Of a stretch of DNA of 64,000 bases, positions 49,459 through 57,347 are shown in pieces. The notes under the pieces were generated by a model. That model worked only from the letters and a program-made list of their open reading frames with translations. It was not told the DNA's origin and made no database searches. Numbering within the stretch: position 1 is the first letter of the stretch; each line of letters begins with the position of its first letter. The stretch is from Campylobacter gastrosuis (GTDB taxonomy: Bacteria; Campylobacterota; Campylobacteria; Campylobacterales; Campylobacteraceae): assembly GCF_030249845.1 (NCBI RefSeq), contig NZ_JANURM010000003.1:62001-126000 (forward strand), written 5' to 3'. Both the position numbers and the translations under genes were made by a program.

Positions 49459-50238
49459 ATGATAGTTGATTTACACAACCACACTCCACTTTGCAAACAC
49501 GCAGTAGGCAATATAGATGAGTATATCCTAAACGCCATAAAAGCCAAGACAAAATTCTTTGGTATCAGCGACCACGCACCGATGAACTACGACACGGCGT
49601 ATAGAATGGACTTGAATGAGATGGATAAATACGAAAAAATGGTGCGTGAAGCAGGGCAGAAGTTTAAAAACGAGTGTGAAATTTTGCTTGGTTATGAGGT
49701 TGATTATTTAGAAAATTTTATGGACGAGCGAGTTTTTAGGCGTAAGGTTGATTATTTTATCGGCTCGGTGCATTTTTTAGGTGGCTGGGGATTTGATAAT
49801 CCAGAATTTATTGGCGAGTATGAAAACCGCGATATTGATGATATTTGGCGTGAGTATTTTAGGTGTATTTATGAGCTTGCAAAGTGTGCTAAATTTGACA
49901 TTGTTGGGCACCTTGACCTGCTTAAAATTTTTAAATTTTTACCAAAAACAGACATTAGAATTTTAGCCACCGACGCCTTAAAAGCCATAAAAAAGGCAAA
50001 TTTAGCAGTTGAGATTAACACCGCTGGATTTAGAAAGCCAGTGTGTGAGCAGTATCCAAGTCGTGCTTTATTAGAGATGATTTATGAGCTTGACATACCT
50101 ATCACATTTGGCTCGGACGCTCACGCTCCAGGGCAGGTAGGGCAAAATGGCGAAATTTGCGAACAAATCGCTAGGCAAATCGGCTTTACAAAGGTTGTTT
50201 GTTTTAAAAATCGCGATAGATTTTTTTTAGAATTTTAA
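49459..50238 (+). CDS. PHP-domain histidinol-phosphatase family protein
   Basis: This 259-residue metal-dependent phosphatase has the PHP motifs DLHNHTPLCKHA, GISDHAP, YIGSVHFLGG (as FIGSVHFLGG), GHLDLLK and the terminal GSDAHAP. HisJ/HisK-type members complete histidine synthesis by dephosphorylating histidinol phosphate. No other his gene is adjacent, so the substrate is inferred from family. Its upstream gap holds the porin terminator. Confidence 0.85.
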   Translation: MIVDLHNHTPLCKHAVGNIDEYILNAIKAKTKFFGISDHAPMNYDTAYRMDLNEMDKYEKMVREAGQKFKNECEILLGYEVDYLENFMDERVFRRKVDYFIGSVHFLGGWGFDNPEFIGEYENRDIDDIWREYFRCIYELAKCAKFDIVGHLDLLKIFKFLPKTDIRILATDALKAIKKANLAVEINTAGFRKPVCEQYPSRALLEMIYELDIPITFGSDAHAPGQVGQNGEICEQIARQIGFTKVVCFKNRDRFFLEF

Positions 50239-50288
50239 AATAATTGAGATTTTTTTATAAATTTTAACTTAAAAATAAAAATCTATGA

Positions 50289-50294
50289 TAGAAT
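50289..50294 (+). promoter_or_regulatory. Putative glnA promoter (-10)
   Basis: TGATAGAAT forms an extended -10-like element (TAGAAT at 50289-50294), 28 bp before the glnA ATG in an AT-rich 84-bp gap. AAGGAG follows at 50310-50316. Confidence 0.4.
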
Positions 50295-50322
50295 ACGAAA
50301 ATTAATCTTACAAGGAGAAAAA

Positions 50323-51753
50323 ATGGGAAAATTTGTAAAAAGTGTAGATCACTTTTTTGAGTTTTGTAAGGAAAACGAAGTTAAGTTTGTTGATTTTAGA
50401 TTTACCGATATGAATGGCACTTGGCACCACGTTTCATACAACTTAAAGGCTGTAAATAAGGAGATGTTTGAAAAGGGCGTGCCGTTTGACGCTAGCTCGT
50501 TTGGTGGCTGGCAGCCGATACACCGCTCGGATATGATTTTTATCCCAGAGGCACAGAGTGCATTTTTAGACCCATTTACGGCTGATGTTACGATAGTCGT
50601 GTTTTGTGATATTTACGACATTTACAAGGGGCAAATGTATGAAAAATGTCCACGTTCAATCGCAAAAAAGGCAATGGCTTATGTCAAAGAGAGCGGTGTG
50701 GGCGATGTGGCGTATTTTGGACCAGAGAATGAATTTTTTGTCTTTGATAACGTCAAAATCGTGGATAAAACAAACTGCGCAATGTATGAGATAGACTCCG
50801 AAGAGGGCGAGTGGAATGATGATAGGGACTTTAAAGACAGCTACAACACCGGTCATCGCCCACGCAAAAAAGGCGGATACTTCCCGTGTCAGCCGGTGGA
50901 TTCTATGGTGGATTTAAGGGCTGAAATGGTGCAGGTTTTAGAGCAAGTCGGACTTGAAACCTTTGTATTTCATCACGAGGTCGCACAGGGACAGGGCGAG
51001 ATCGGCGTGAAATTTGGCACACTTGTTGAGGCGGCTGATAATGTGCAAATTTACAAATATGTCGTAAAAATGGTCGCTCATCTAAACGGCAAAACAGCGA
51101 CATTTATGCCAAAGCCACTTTATGGCGATAACGGCAGCGGTATGCACGTACATCAGTCAATCTGGAAGGACGGCAAAAACCTATTTTACGGCGAGGGCGG
51201 ATACTCAAATTTAAGCGATTTTGCAAGGCATTATATCGGTGGCGTGCTAAAACACGCTAGGTCGGTCGCTGCCTTTACAAACCCAAGCACAAACAGCTAC
51301 AAACGCCTAATCCCGGGCTTTGAAGCGCCGTCAATTTTGACATATTCAAGCCAAAACCGCTCGGCTTCTGTGCGTATCCCGTATGGCTCTGGCGAGAAGT
51401 CAGTAAGGGCTGAAATGCGCTTCCCTGATAGCACGGCGTGTCCGTATTTGGCGTTTGCGGCTATGCTTATGGCTGGGATTGACGGCGTAAAAAATAAGAT
51501 TGAGCCGGTCGGGCCGATGGATGAGAATTTATTTGTTTTAACACTTGATGAAATCCGCCAAAAGGGCATAGAACAGCTCCCGCACACGCTTCGTGGTAGC
51601 CTTGAAGCGTTGATTCGTGATAATGCATACCTTTCGCCGATAATGACGGCTGAATTTATTGATGCGTTTCAGCATTATAAATTTGAAACGCAGGTGTGGC
51701 CTTACGAGGCGCGCCCAACTGCGTATGAGTTTAAGACCTGCTACTCTTGCTAA
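50323..51753 (+). CDS. glnA: Glutamine synthetase, type I
   Basis: This 476-residue enzyme assimilates ammonia into glutamine. The beta-grasp N-terminal [14 protein letters not shown], the metal-binding [21 protein letters not shown] and the glutamate-site RIPY ([11 protein letters not shown]) are intact. At the place of the adenylylation loop the sequence reads [11 protein letters not shown], where enterobacterial GS has NLYDLPPEE. The modified Tyr is replaced by Phe, so control by GlnE-type adenylylation should be impossible. A similar change is known in Helicobacter pylori. Confidence 0.96.
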   Translation: MGKFVKSVDHFFEFCKENEVKFVDFRFTDMNGTWHHVSYNLKAVNKEMFEKGVPFDASSFGGWQPIHRSDMIFIPEAQSAFLDPFTADVTIVVFCDIYDIYKGQMYEKCPRSIAKKAMAYVKESGVGDVAYFGPENEFFVFDNVKIVDKTNCAMYEIDSEEGEWNDDRDFKDSYNTGHRPRKKGGYFPCQPVDSMVDLRAEMVQVLEQVGLETFVFHHEVAQGQGEIGVKFGTLVEAADNVQIYKYVVKMVAHLNGKTATFMPKPLYGDNGSGMHVHQSIWKDGKNLFYGEGGYSNLSDFARHYIGGVLKHARSVAAFTNPSTNSYKRLIPGFEAPSILTYSSQNRSASVRIPYGSGEKSVRAEMRFPDSTACPYLAFAAMLMAGIDGVKNKIEPVGPMDENLFVLTLDEIRQKGIEQLPHTLRGSLEALIRDNAYLSPIMTAEFIDAFQHYKFETQVWPYEARPTAYEFKTCYSC

Positions 51754-51772
51754 TTTACTACTTTTTCTAAAT

Positions 51773-51800
51773 CTAAGGGCGTTTTGCTCTTAGGTTTTTG
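51773..51800 (+). terminator. Terminator of glnA
   Basis: CTAAGGGC and GCTCTTAG pair (one G-U) around a GTTTT loop, followed by GTTTTTG. It lies 20 bp after the glnA stop and marks the left edge of the repeat island. Confidence 0.75.
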
Positions 51801-51817
51801 TTGTTTTTTGTGCGAAA

Positions 51818-51857
51818 TTTGGTAGTTGGGCAGTGTTGATTTAGAATTTGTTTTGTG
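51818..51857 (+). repeat. Module leader, copy 1
   Basis: A 40-nt block beginning TTTGGTAGTTGGGCAGTG and ending TTTTGTG. It is identical base for base to the copy at 52368-52407 and is followed, as there, by a T/A run and then a repeat array. A third copy at 52842-52880 differs at several positions. Confidence 0.85.
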
Positions 51858-51876
51858 ATTTTAAATTAAGATTATC

Positions 51877-52220
51877 ATTTGCAATCCGAACCATAAATTC
51901 CATAATTCGTAATCTACAACTTGTAATCTGCCACTTGCAACCTAAATTCCATAACCATAAACCCACAACCTAAAACCCGAAATCTGCTATTTGTAACTCA
52001 CAATCAACAATATGCAACTCGCAACCTGAAATCTACAATCCACAACTTACCACTTATCGCTTGAACGATACAACCATAACCCTAAATCCGAAATCTGCCA
52101 CTTACCATTTGTAACCTAAATTTCACAATTTGTAATCAACAACCTGTAATCTGCTACTTGTAACCTGAGCTCTACAACCTAAAACTCACAATCATAACCC
52201 CGTAGCCAACAACCCATAAG
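51877..52220 (+). repeat. Degenerate heptamer array (module 1)
   Basis: About 49 consecutive 7-nt units can be read, for example GTAATCT, ACAACTT, GTAATCT, GCCACTT, GCAACCT, with consensus near RYAAYCT. The phase slips by one base near 52090. Purine/pyrimidine positions are kept while individual bases vary, as in an old array that has drifted. The strand is strikingly G-poor. No open frame crosses it. Confidence 0.8.
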
Positions 52221-52367
52221 GTCGGTAATTTAAATTATCATTTTTTTATGATAAAAATTTTGTTTTTTTTTATATCGGTGTAGGTTTTTTATTTTGCTTT
52301 AACTTAATTTGTGGTGTTTTTGCTTGTTTATTTTTTGCTTTTGAGATTAAAAATTTTATTTGTGAAT

Positions 52368-52407
52368 TTTGGTAGTTGGGCAGTGTTGATTTAGAATTTG
52401 TTTTGTG
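52368..52407 (+). repeat. Module leader, copy 2
   Basis: Identical over 40 nt to copy 1, about 550 bp away. It leads through TTTTTAAACCCACAACTCC into the poly-C and octamer array. Confidence 0.85.
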
Positions 52408-52432
52408 TTTTTAAACCCACAACTCCGCAACT

Positions 52433-52443
52433 CCCCCCCCCCC
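52433..52443 (+). repeat. C11 homopolymer
   Basis: Eleven C residues followed by nine A residues start the module 2 array. Tract length makes it prone to slippage. It is not inside a gene. Confidence 0.9.
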
Positions 52444-52452
52444 AAAAAAAAA

Positions 52453-52600
52453 CCCAAAAACCCAAAAACCCAAAAACCCAAAAACCCAAAAACCCAAAAA
52501 CCCAAAAACCCAAAAACCCAAAAACCCAAAAACCCAAAAACCCAAAAACCCAAAAACCCAAAAACCTCAAAACCTCAAAACCTCAAAACCTCAAAACCTC
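52453..52600 (+). repeat. Octamer arrays: CCCAAAAA x14 then CCTCAAAA x4.5
   Basis: Fourteen perfect copies of CCCAAAAA (52453-52564) pass directly into four full copies and a partial copy of CCTCAAAA (52565-52600). The second unit differs from the first by one C-to-T change and a register shift, so it probably arose from it. The complementary strand is TTTTTGGG repeated, a telomere-like G-run array able to form G-quadruplexes. Confidence 0.93.
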
Positions 52601-52690
52601 AAAGTTCGCAAAGTTCGCAAAGTTCGCAAAGTTCGCAAAGTTCGCAAAGTTCGCAAAGTTCGCAAAGTTCGCAAAGTTCGCAAAGTTCGC
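52601..52690 (+). repeat. Nonamer array: AAAGTTCGC x10
   Basis: Ten perfect 9-bp units follow the octamers without a gap. The array ends at AATTTGGCGTGTAATTTAAATTA, the module trailer. Perfect identity of all units implies recent expansion or homogenisation. Confidence 0.95.
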
Positions 52691-52841
52691 AATTTGGCGT
52701 GTAATTTAAATTATCATTTTGTGATTAAAATTGCTTTATTTTTGTTTTGCTTTTGGCGTTTTTATGTTTGAAATTTTGTTTTTATGAGCTGATTTTTCTT
52801 ATTTTTTTGATTAAAATTTGATGATTGGTTTTTATGTAAAG

Positions 52842-52970
52842 TTTGGTGGCTGGGTTACGTTGATTTAAAATTCGTTTTGTATTTTTAAACCCATAAAACC
52901 TGCAAAACCGCCAAAACCGCAAGAGGGTTGCAGGGTTGGCGTGTAATTTAAACTATTTTATTTTAACTTT
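52842..52970 (+). repeat. Short module 3: diverged leader, minimal array, trailer
   Basis: A diverged leader (TTTGGTGGCTGGGTTACG) runs into TTTTTAAACCCATA, then a very short array (AAAACCGCC, AAAACCGC) and AGGGTTGCAGGGTTGGCGTGTAATTTAAAC. The trailer repeats TTGGCGTGTAATTTAAA of module 2. This looks like a contracted or newly seeded array. Confidence 0.7.
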
Positions 52971-53108
52971 GTTTTTGGTGTTTTTTAAATTACAAAATCT
53001 TAGGGCGCTTGTGTGTAATGTAAATTTTTATGATAAAAATTTTGTTTTTGTCAGTTGCTTTTATGTTGTATGGTTTTAATTTTTAAAACTCGCAACATTA
53101 AGAAATTT

Positions 53109-53180
53109 GCGAGAATTGCGAGAATTGCGAGAATTGCGAGAATTGCGAGAATTGGGAGGATTGGGAGGATTGGGAGGATT
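53109..53180 (+). repeat. Nonamer arrays: GCGAGAATT x5 then GGGAGGATT x3
   Basis: Five perfect GCGAGAATT units (53109-53153) pass directly into three perfect GGGAGGATT units (53154-53180). As in module 2, one unit appears to have mutated and then been re-amplified. The perfect 14-bp palindrome GTAATTTAAATTAC follows at 53187-53200. Confidence 0.92.
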
Positions 53181-53287
53181 GGGAGCGTAATTTAAATTAC
53201 TTTTTTAAGTTGCAAAATTTTTAGTGAATGTAAAAAATTTAGTGGATTATTTTAAATCTATAAACCTGCGATTTAATTTTATACAAC

Positions 53288-53704
53288 TTAAATTTTTATC
53301 CTAAATCTTTCAAATTCGGTTTTGAAAAAGATATTTAGGTCTTTTAAGCTCTCATCGTTCATTTGGATTAGTTTTAGGCGGTGTTTTTTGTAAATCTTTA
53401 CCTTTTTTGCCTTTCGTTTTAGGTATTTTGGCGTATTTAGCCCCCAAAATTCTATGTAAATTTCAAAATCAACTAGGTAAAAATCGCTAATTACACGCTC
53501 TTTTGTATCTGCTTTTTTCTCATAAATAAACTTAAATCCGTGATGAAAAAGCCAGTTTGCAACGACCAGCTCGGCTCTGCTTTTAACCAAATCATTGCTA
53601 TCGCTTAGGTATCTTTGCTGTTTGATTTTAGCTGGTTTTAGCCTTAAAATAAGCCAAAAAATGATACATAAAAGCCCTAAAATGGCTAAAATTTTAAAGT
53701 CCAT
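53288..53704 (-). CDS. Membrane-anchored PD-(D/E)XK nuclease-like protein
   Basis: The ATG at 53704 gives 138 residues; a GTG six codons upstream is possible. One N-terminal membrane helix (ILAILGLLCIIFWLIL) is followed by a soluble domain containing SRAELVVANWLFHHGFKFIYE and DFYLVDFEIYIEFWG, then basic KRKAKKVKIYKKHRLKLI. The Glu...Asp...(x)Glu pattern resembles the PD-(D/E)XK-like domain found in helicase IV-type and DUF2726-like proteins. Catalytic competence is unproven. It overlaps the cupin gene and belongs to the ccoI-ccoS run. Confidence 0.55.
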   Translation of the reverse strand: MDFKILAILGLLCIIFWLILRLKPAKIKQQRYLSDSNDLVKSRAELVVANWLFHHGFKFIYEKKADTKERVISDFYLVDFEIYIEFWGLNTPKYLKRKAKKVKIYKKHRLKLIQMNDESLKDLNIFFKTEFERFRIKI

Positions 53705-54005
53705 TAGTGCTTTCAAAGACACAAAGCCAAAGGCATTTTTTGCTAGTTTTTACGACTTTGTGCCACCTATTTTTAGGGATAAAAAGCGTATCGCCACGCT
53801 CTAAACGCTCTATTTTGCCGTTTTTGTATTTGATTTTTGCCTTGCCACGAAGCAAACAGACCCACTCATCGCTGTTTTGATTTAGCCATTTTGTCGTTTG
53901 TTTGCTTGATAAAATCCGCTCAATGCGAAATTTCTTACCGCAAAAAACATCGCTAACGACCTCAAAATCGGCATTAAAATCTAAATTTTTAAAGATATTT
54001 TTCAT
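53694..54005 (-). CDS. Small cupin-domain protein
   Basis: This 103-residue protein is a single cupin fold: QNSDEWVCLLRGKAKIKY is the first motif region and LERGDTLFIPKNRWHKVVKT the second, with a His that could bind metal. The classic first-motif HxH is replaced by NSDEW, so metal binding may be incomplete. It overlaps ccoS by 4 nt. Function unknown. Confidence 0.8.
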   Translation of the reverse strand: MKNIFKNLDFNADFEVVSDVFCGKKFRIERILSSKQTTKWLNQNSDEWVCLLRGKAKIKYKNGKIERLERGDTLFIPKNRWHKVVKTSKKCLWLCVFESTNGL

Positions 54006-54235
54006 AAATCAGGCGGCATATAGCCTTTTTCTCGTTTTTTTAACGCCTCTTTTTTGCGTTTTTCAAGAGCGTAAGCGTCATTAAGCGCGTCCTCATCATC
54101 AAATTTCGTCCCATCAAGAAATTTTCTGTAATCCTCAAACTGCTTATTTTTAATCCCCCAAATTAGCCCAAAAAGCGCAAAAGCACCAAGCATTACCGAG
54201 ATTAAGAGCATTGCCATTAAAACTGCGTTATCCAC
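54002..54235 (-). CDS. ccoS: Cbb3-type cytochrome oxidase assembly protein CcoS
   Basis: This 77-residue inner-membrane protein has a single helix (AMLLISVMLGAFALFGLIWGI) and the KNKQFEDYRKFLDGTKFDDEDALNDA-type tail (conserved QFEDxxxxxxxxLFDDD-like stretch). CcoS is needed for cofactor insertion into the cbb3 oxidase. It overlaps ccoI by 8 nt, the expected pairing. Confidence 0.87.
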   Translation of the reverse strand: MDNAVLMAMLLISVMLGAFALFGLIWGIKNKQFEDYRKFLDGTKFDDEDALNDAYALEKRKKEALKKREKGYMPPDL

Positions 54236-56639
54236 GAAATTTTCTCCTTATATTTAGTGAATTTAAAATCACGATGAGCGAGCTAAACGACATAGAAATC
54301 GCCGCAAACAGCGGTATAATCAGCCCAAAAACGGCAAGCGGTATCGTTAGGGCGTTGTAAATTAGCGAAAATGTGAGATTTTGTTTTATCGTTTTTAGCG
54401 TTTGGCGTGAAATTTCAAGTGATAGTTTTAACGCCGATAAATCATCGCTAAGTAGCACCACATCGCTTCGCTCCAAGCTAATATCAGCCCCACTGCCCAT
54501 ACAAACGCCAACTTCGGCGTAGCTCATCGCCAACGTGTCGTTTATGCCGTCGCCGACCATTAAAATTTTATGTCCATTTTTTTGCAGATTTTTAATAAAT
54601 TCCGCCTTAAAATCAGGCAAAACTTCGGCTTTGTAATCTTTTATGCCAAGTTTATCTGCCACGATTTTAACGGCGTTTTCGTTATCGCCACTTAGCATAT
54701 AAACGCCCATTTTTAGGGCCTTAAAGGCATTTATGCACTCTTTTGCATTTTGCCTTATCTCATCGCTTAGGCTAAATGTGCCAACTATTTTTTTATCAAA
54801 AGCGACAAAATAAGCCGTATTTGTCGTGGTTTGATTGATTAAAATGCCGTTTTCACGCATAAAATTAGCACTGCCAGCAAGTAAAATTTTATCATCATAA
54901 ACCGCACTCACGCCCTTTGCGGCGATCTCTTTTACGGCTGAAATTTTGACATTTTGCGTGATTTTATCGCTTAAAAATTTTGCCACAGCCACGCTTACTG
55001 GGTGTTTTGAGGCGTTTGCTAGGGCAAAGATGACATTTAGGTCAAAATTAGTGCTAAAATCATCTACCTTTAAAACACCCTTTGTGAGTGTGCCAGTCTT
55101 ATCAAACACGACCACGTCGCACTTTGCAAGGCTTTCAATTATGCTTGATTTTTTAAAGATGATTTTGTTTTTTAGCCCAACGCCAAGTCCGACAAGCGTG
55201 CTAACAGGAGTGGCAAGTGCTAAGGCACAAGGACAGGCGATGACAATGACTGAAATGGCGATGATTAGGGCTTTTTCAAGGCTGTTTGCCTCTTGTAAAA
55301 ACGGAGTGGCAAAGCCAAAACCGCCAAAGAAATTCCAAAAAATAAATGTCAAAATCGCAATAAAAATGATAGTAAGCGAGAATTTTGCCGAGATTTTATT
55401 TGCTAGGGTTTGTATTTTTGGCTTTTTAAGGTTTGCATTTTCAAGCATCGTGATAATTTTATTTAGGAGCGAATTTTTAAACTCCGCCCTAGCTTCATAC
55501 TCAACGTAGCCGTCAAGGCAGATTGAGCCACTCTTTATCGCCATATCGCCACCAAGCGTGATAGGCACGCTCTCGCCGCTAATTAGCGAGTAGTCAAAAC
55601 TAGCCTCGCCACTTGTAATAACGCCATCAATTAGCACCTTATCTCCGGCTTTTAGTGCGATTATGTCGCCGATTTTTATCTCATTTATATCTTTTTGGAT
55701 AAATTTTTCGCCCTGTTTTACCAAGACCTCGCTAATCACCATTGAGCTAAGGCTGTCAATGGTGTCATTTGCACGTTTTTTGCTTAAAATTTCAAGGAAT
55801 TTACCAGCAAAAACAAAGGTGATAATCATCGCAACCGAGTCAAAATATACCTCGCCCTGACGCGAAAACATCGCCCACACCGAGTAAATGTAAGCTAAAC
55901 TAGCGCCCGTTGCAATAAGCATATCCATATTTGGGGTCTTGCTCTTAAAAGCGACCACGTAGCCCCTAAAAAACGCACCGCCAGTGTAAAAAAGCACCGG
56001 CGTGGCTAGGATAAACTCGGCAAAATTTAAGATATCACGCACGCTCTTATCCATACCCAAAAAGTAGCCAGAGTATTGTGCGATGGCTATCCACATTATA
56101 TTCATCACGCAAAATACGCCAACTAGCAGTTTTATGTAAAACTCACGCCGCTTGGCTTCTAAAATCGCCTCATTTCGCCCAGTGTCATAAGCGTATGCGT
56201 TGTAGCCGATTTGGTTGATTTTGTTTAAAATTTCATCTAATTTAACCAGCTCATCGTCCCATAAAATCACGGCTTTGTTGTTTGTGGCATTTATGCTTAC
56301 TTCTAAAATTCCATTTAGTGAAAACAGTGCCTTTTCGTTTAGCCAAATGCAAGCCGAGCAGTGAATGCCCTCAATTACAAGGCTGATTTTGCAAATCCCA
56401 TTTTCGTTTTTTACGTAGTTTTTGTATAAATTTTTAATGGCTTCATCGGTCGTTTTTTTAATGTTATTTGCGGGATTTAGGCTGTTTTTGCCAAGTCTAG
56501 CGTAAAACTCATCAAGTCCGTTTGAGTGTAAAATTTCATAGACATTTTGACAGCCCACACAGCAAAATTTTTGTCCATTTTGCCCTGTTATCATTGAGTT
56601 TTCGTTAAAAGTTAATTTACAATGCGAGCATTTAGCCAT
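54228..56639 (-). CDS. ccoI: Copper P-type ATPase for cbb3 oxidase assembly
   Basis: This 803-residue CopA2/FixI-type pump delivers copper for oxidase assembly. An N-terminal Cys-rich domain (CSHCKLTF, CCVGCQNVY) comes first, then an HMA-like domain with GIHCSACIW. The membrane metal site is IACPCALALATP. The remaining motifs are SGESVP, FDKTGTLTKG, SKHPVS and GDGINDT. The extra Cys-rich N-terminus separates it from the export pump copA at 25.7 kb. Overlaps on both sides (rdgB, ccoS) indicate one operon. Confidence 0.92.
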   Translation of the reverse strand: MAKCSHCKLTFNENSMITGQNGQKFCCVGCQNVYEILHSNGLDEFYARLGKNSLNPANNIKKTTDEAIKNLYKNYVKNENGICKISLVIEGIHCSACIWLNEKALFSLNGILEVSINATNNKAVILWDDELVKLDEILNKINQIGYNAYAYDTGRNEAILEAKRREFYIKLLVGVFCVMNIMWIAIAQYSGYFLGMDKSVRDILNFAEFILATPVLFYTGGAFFRGYVVAFKSKTPNMDMLIATGASLAYIYSVWAMFSRQGEVYFDSVAMIITFVFAGKFLEILSKKRANDTIDSLSSMVISEVLVKQGEKFIQKDINEIKIGDIIALKAGDKVLIDGVITSGEASFDYSLISGESVPITLGGDMAIKSGSICLDGYVEYEARAEFKNSLLNKIITMLENANLKKPKIQTLANKISAKFSLTIIFIAILTFIFWNFFGGFGFATPFLQEANSLEKALIIAISVIVIACPCALALATPVSTLVGLGVGLKNKIIFKKSSIIESLAKCDVVVFDKTGTLTKGVLKVDDFSTNFDLNVIFALANASKHPVSVAVAKFLSDKITQNVKISAVKEIAAKGVSAVYDDKILLAGSANFMRENGILINQTTTNTAYFVAFDKKIVGTFSLSDEIRQNAKECINAFKALKMGVYMLSGDNENAVKIVADKLGIKDYKAEVLPDFKAEFIKNLQKNGHKILMVGDGINDTLAMSYAEVGVCMGSGADISLERSDVVLLSDDLSALKLSLEISRQTLKTIKQNLTFSLIYNALTIPLAVFGLIIPLFAAISMSFSSLIVILNSLNIRRKFRG

Positions 56640-57249
56640 TAAATCTCTTTTGTAAAAATTTAAGCACGAAACTTGCTAAATTTAGCCCCTTTGAGCGGTG
56701 TGAAATTTCAAGTTTGACGCTATTTTCTAGCTCTCCAATCGTCTTATCAAAGCCATTTGGGATAAACATAAAATCATAGCCAAAGCCGTTATCTCCACGC
56801 TCATCATTTATCACATCGCCGTGCATAAAGCCGTGCGTGGTGTAGTTGCCAAATTTTGATGAAATAGCGATACAAGCGGTGTAAAACGCCTTTGTTTTGC
56901 TTAAATTTAGTGCATTTAGCTCATCAATTAGCTTTTTTCGGTTTGATTTATCAGTGGCATTTTCGCCGCTAAAACGTGCTGAATAAATGCCCGGTCTGCC
57001 ATTAAGCACATTTACGCTAATACCGCTGTCATCGCTTAAAGCGATAAATTCATCGCCAAGCCCCATAGCCTTTATTTTTTCATAAACAGCCCTTGATTTT
57101 ATCAGGGCATTTTGCTTAAAACTCGTGCCGTTTTCAATGATTTCAAATGGGGTTAAAATTTCGCTTAATGCGTAAATTTCATAACCTTTTAAAAATTCTT
57201 TTATCTCTTTTACCTTGTCTTGATTTGACGTTGCTAGAACGATTTTCAC
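56632..57249 (-). CDS. rdgB: Non-canonical purine NTP pyrophosphatase (ITPase/XTPase)
   Basis: This 205-residue house-cleaning enzyme hydrolyses dITP and XTP. Motifs: IVLATSNQDKVKEIKEFL, ALSDDSGISV, NGRPGIYSARFSG, GFGYDFMFIPNG and the terminal SHRSKGL. It heads the minus-strand run with ccoI and is divergent from the MFS gene, the same arrangement as Cj1374c/Cj1375 in C. jejuni. Confidence 0.94.
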   Translation of the reverse strand: MKIVLATSNQDKVKEIKEFLKGYEIYALSEILTPFEIIENGTSFKQNALIKSRAVYEKIKAMGLGDEFIALSDDSGISVNVLNGRPGIYSARFSGENATDKSNRKKLIDELNALNLSKTKAFYTACIAISSKFGNYTTHGFMHGDVINDERGDNGFGYDFMFIPNGFDKTIGELENSVKLEISHRSKGLNLASFVLKFLQKRFNG

Positions 57250-57347
57250 GGCACTCCCTTTAAAATTTTGGCGTTAATTTTATCAAAAAGAAGTTTAATA
57301 TTTAAAAAAGCGTGTTAAAATTACTACTTTTTTGATAAAGGAATTTT

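Larger units (their letters stand above)
51754..53287. repeat. Gene-free island of modular short tandem repeats
   Basis: These 1.5 kb contain no credible gene. After the glnA terminator they are built from repeated modules. Each has a leader (copies at 51818, 52368 and a diverged one at 52842), a tandem array of 7-, 8- or 9-nt units, and a trailer containing GTAATTTAAATTA (52225, 52701, 52943, 53187; a weaker one near 53015). Between modules lies T-rich spacer, in which 20 identical bases recur at 52248-52267 and 53030-53049. Period and unit sequence differ in every module, while leader and trailer are conserved. Confidence 0.9.

Noticed and set aside
52356..52709. Long frames across the octamer and nonamer arrays giving PKNPKTQK / KFAKFAKF repeats (plus) or FWVFGFLG repeats (minus)
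   Set aside because: They exist only because short repeats without stop triplets stay open in several frames. They lack ribosome-binding sites and recognisable ends, so I treat them as non-coding.
51754..53287. CRISPR array
   Set aside because: Units are 7-9 nt, directly adjacent and without unique spacers of regular length; no cas genes are present (VapD is only Cas2-like in fold).
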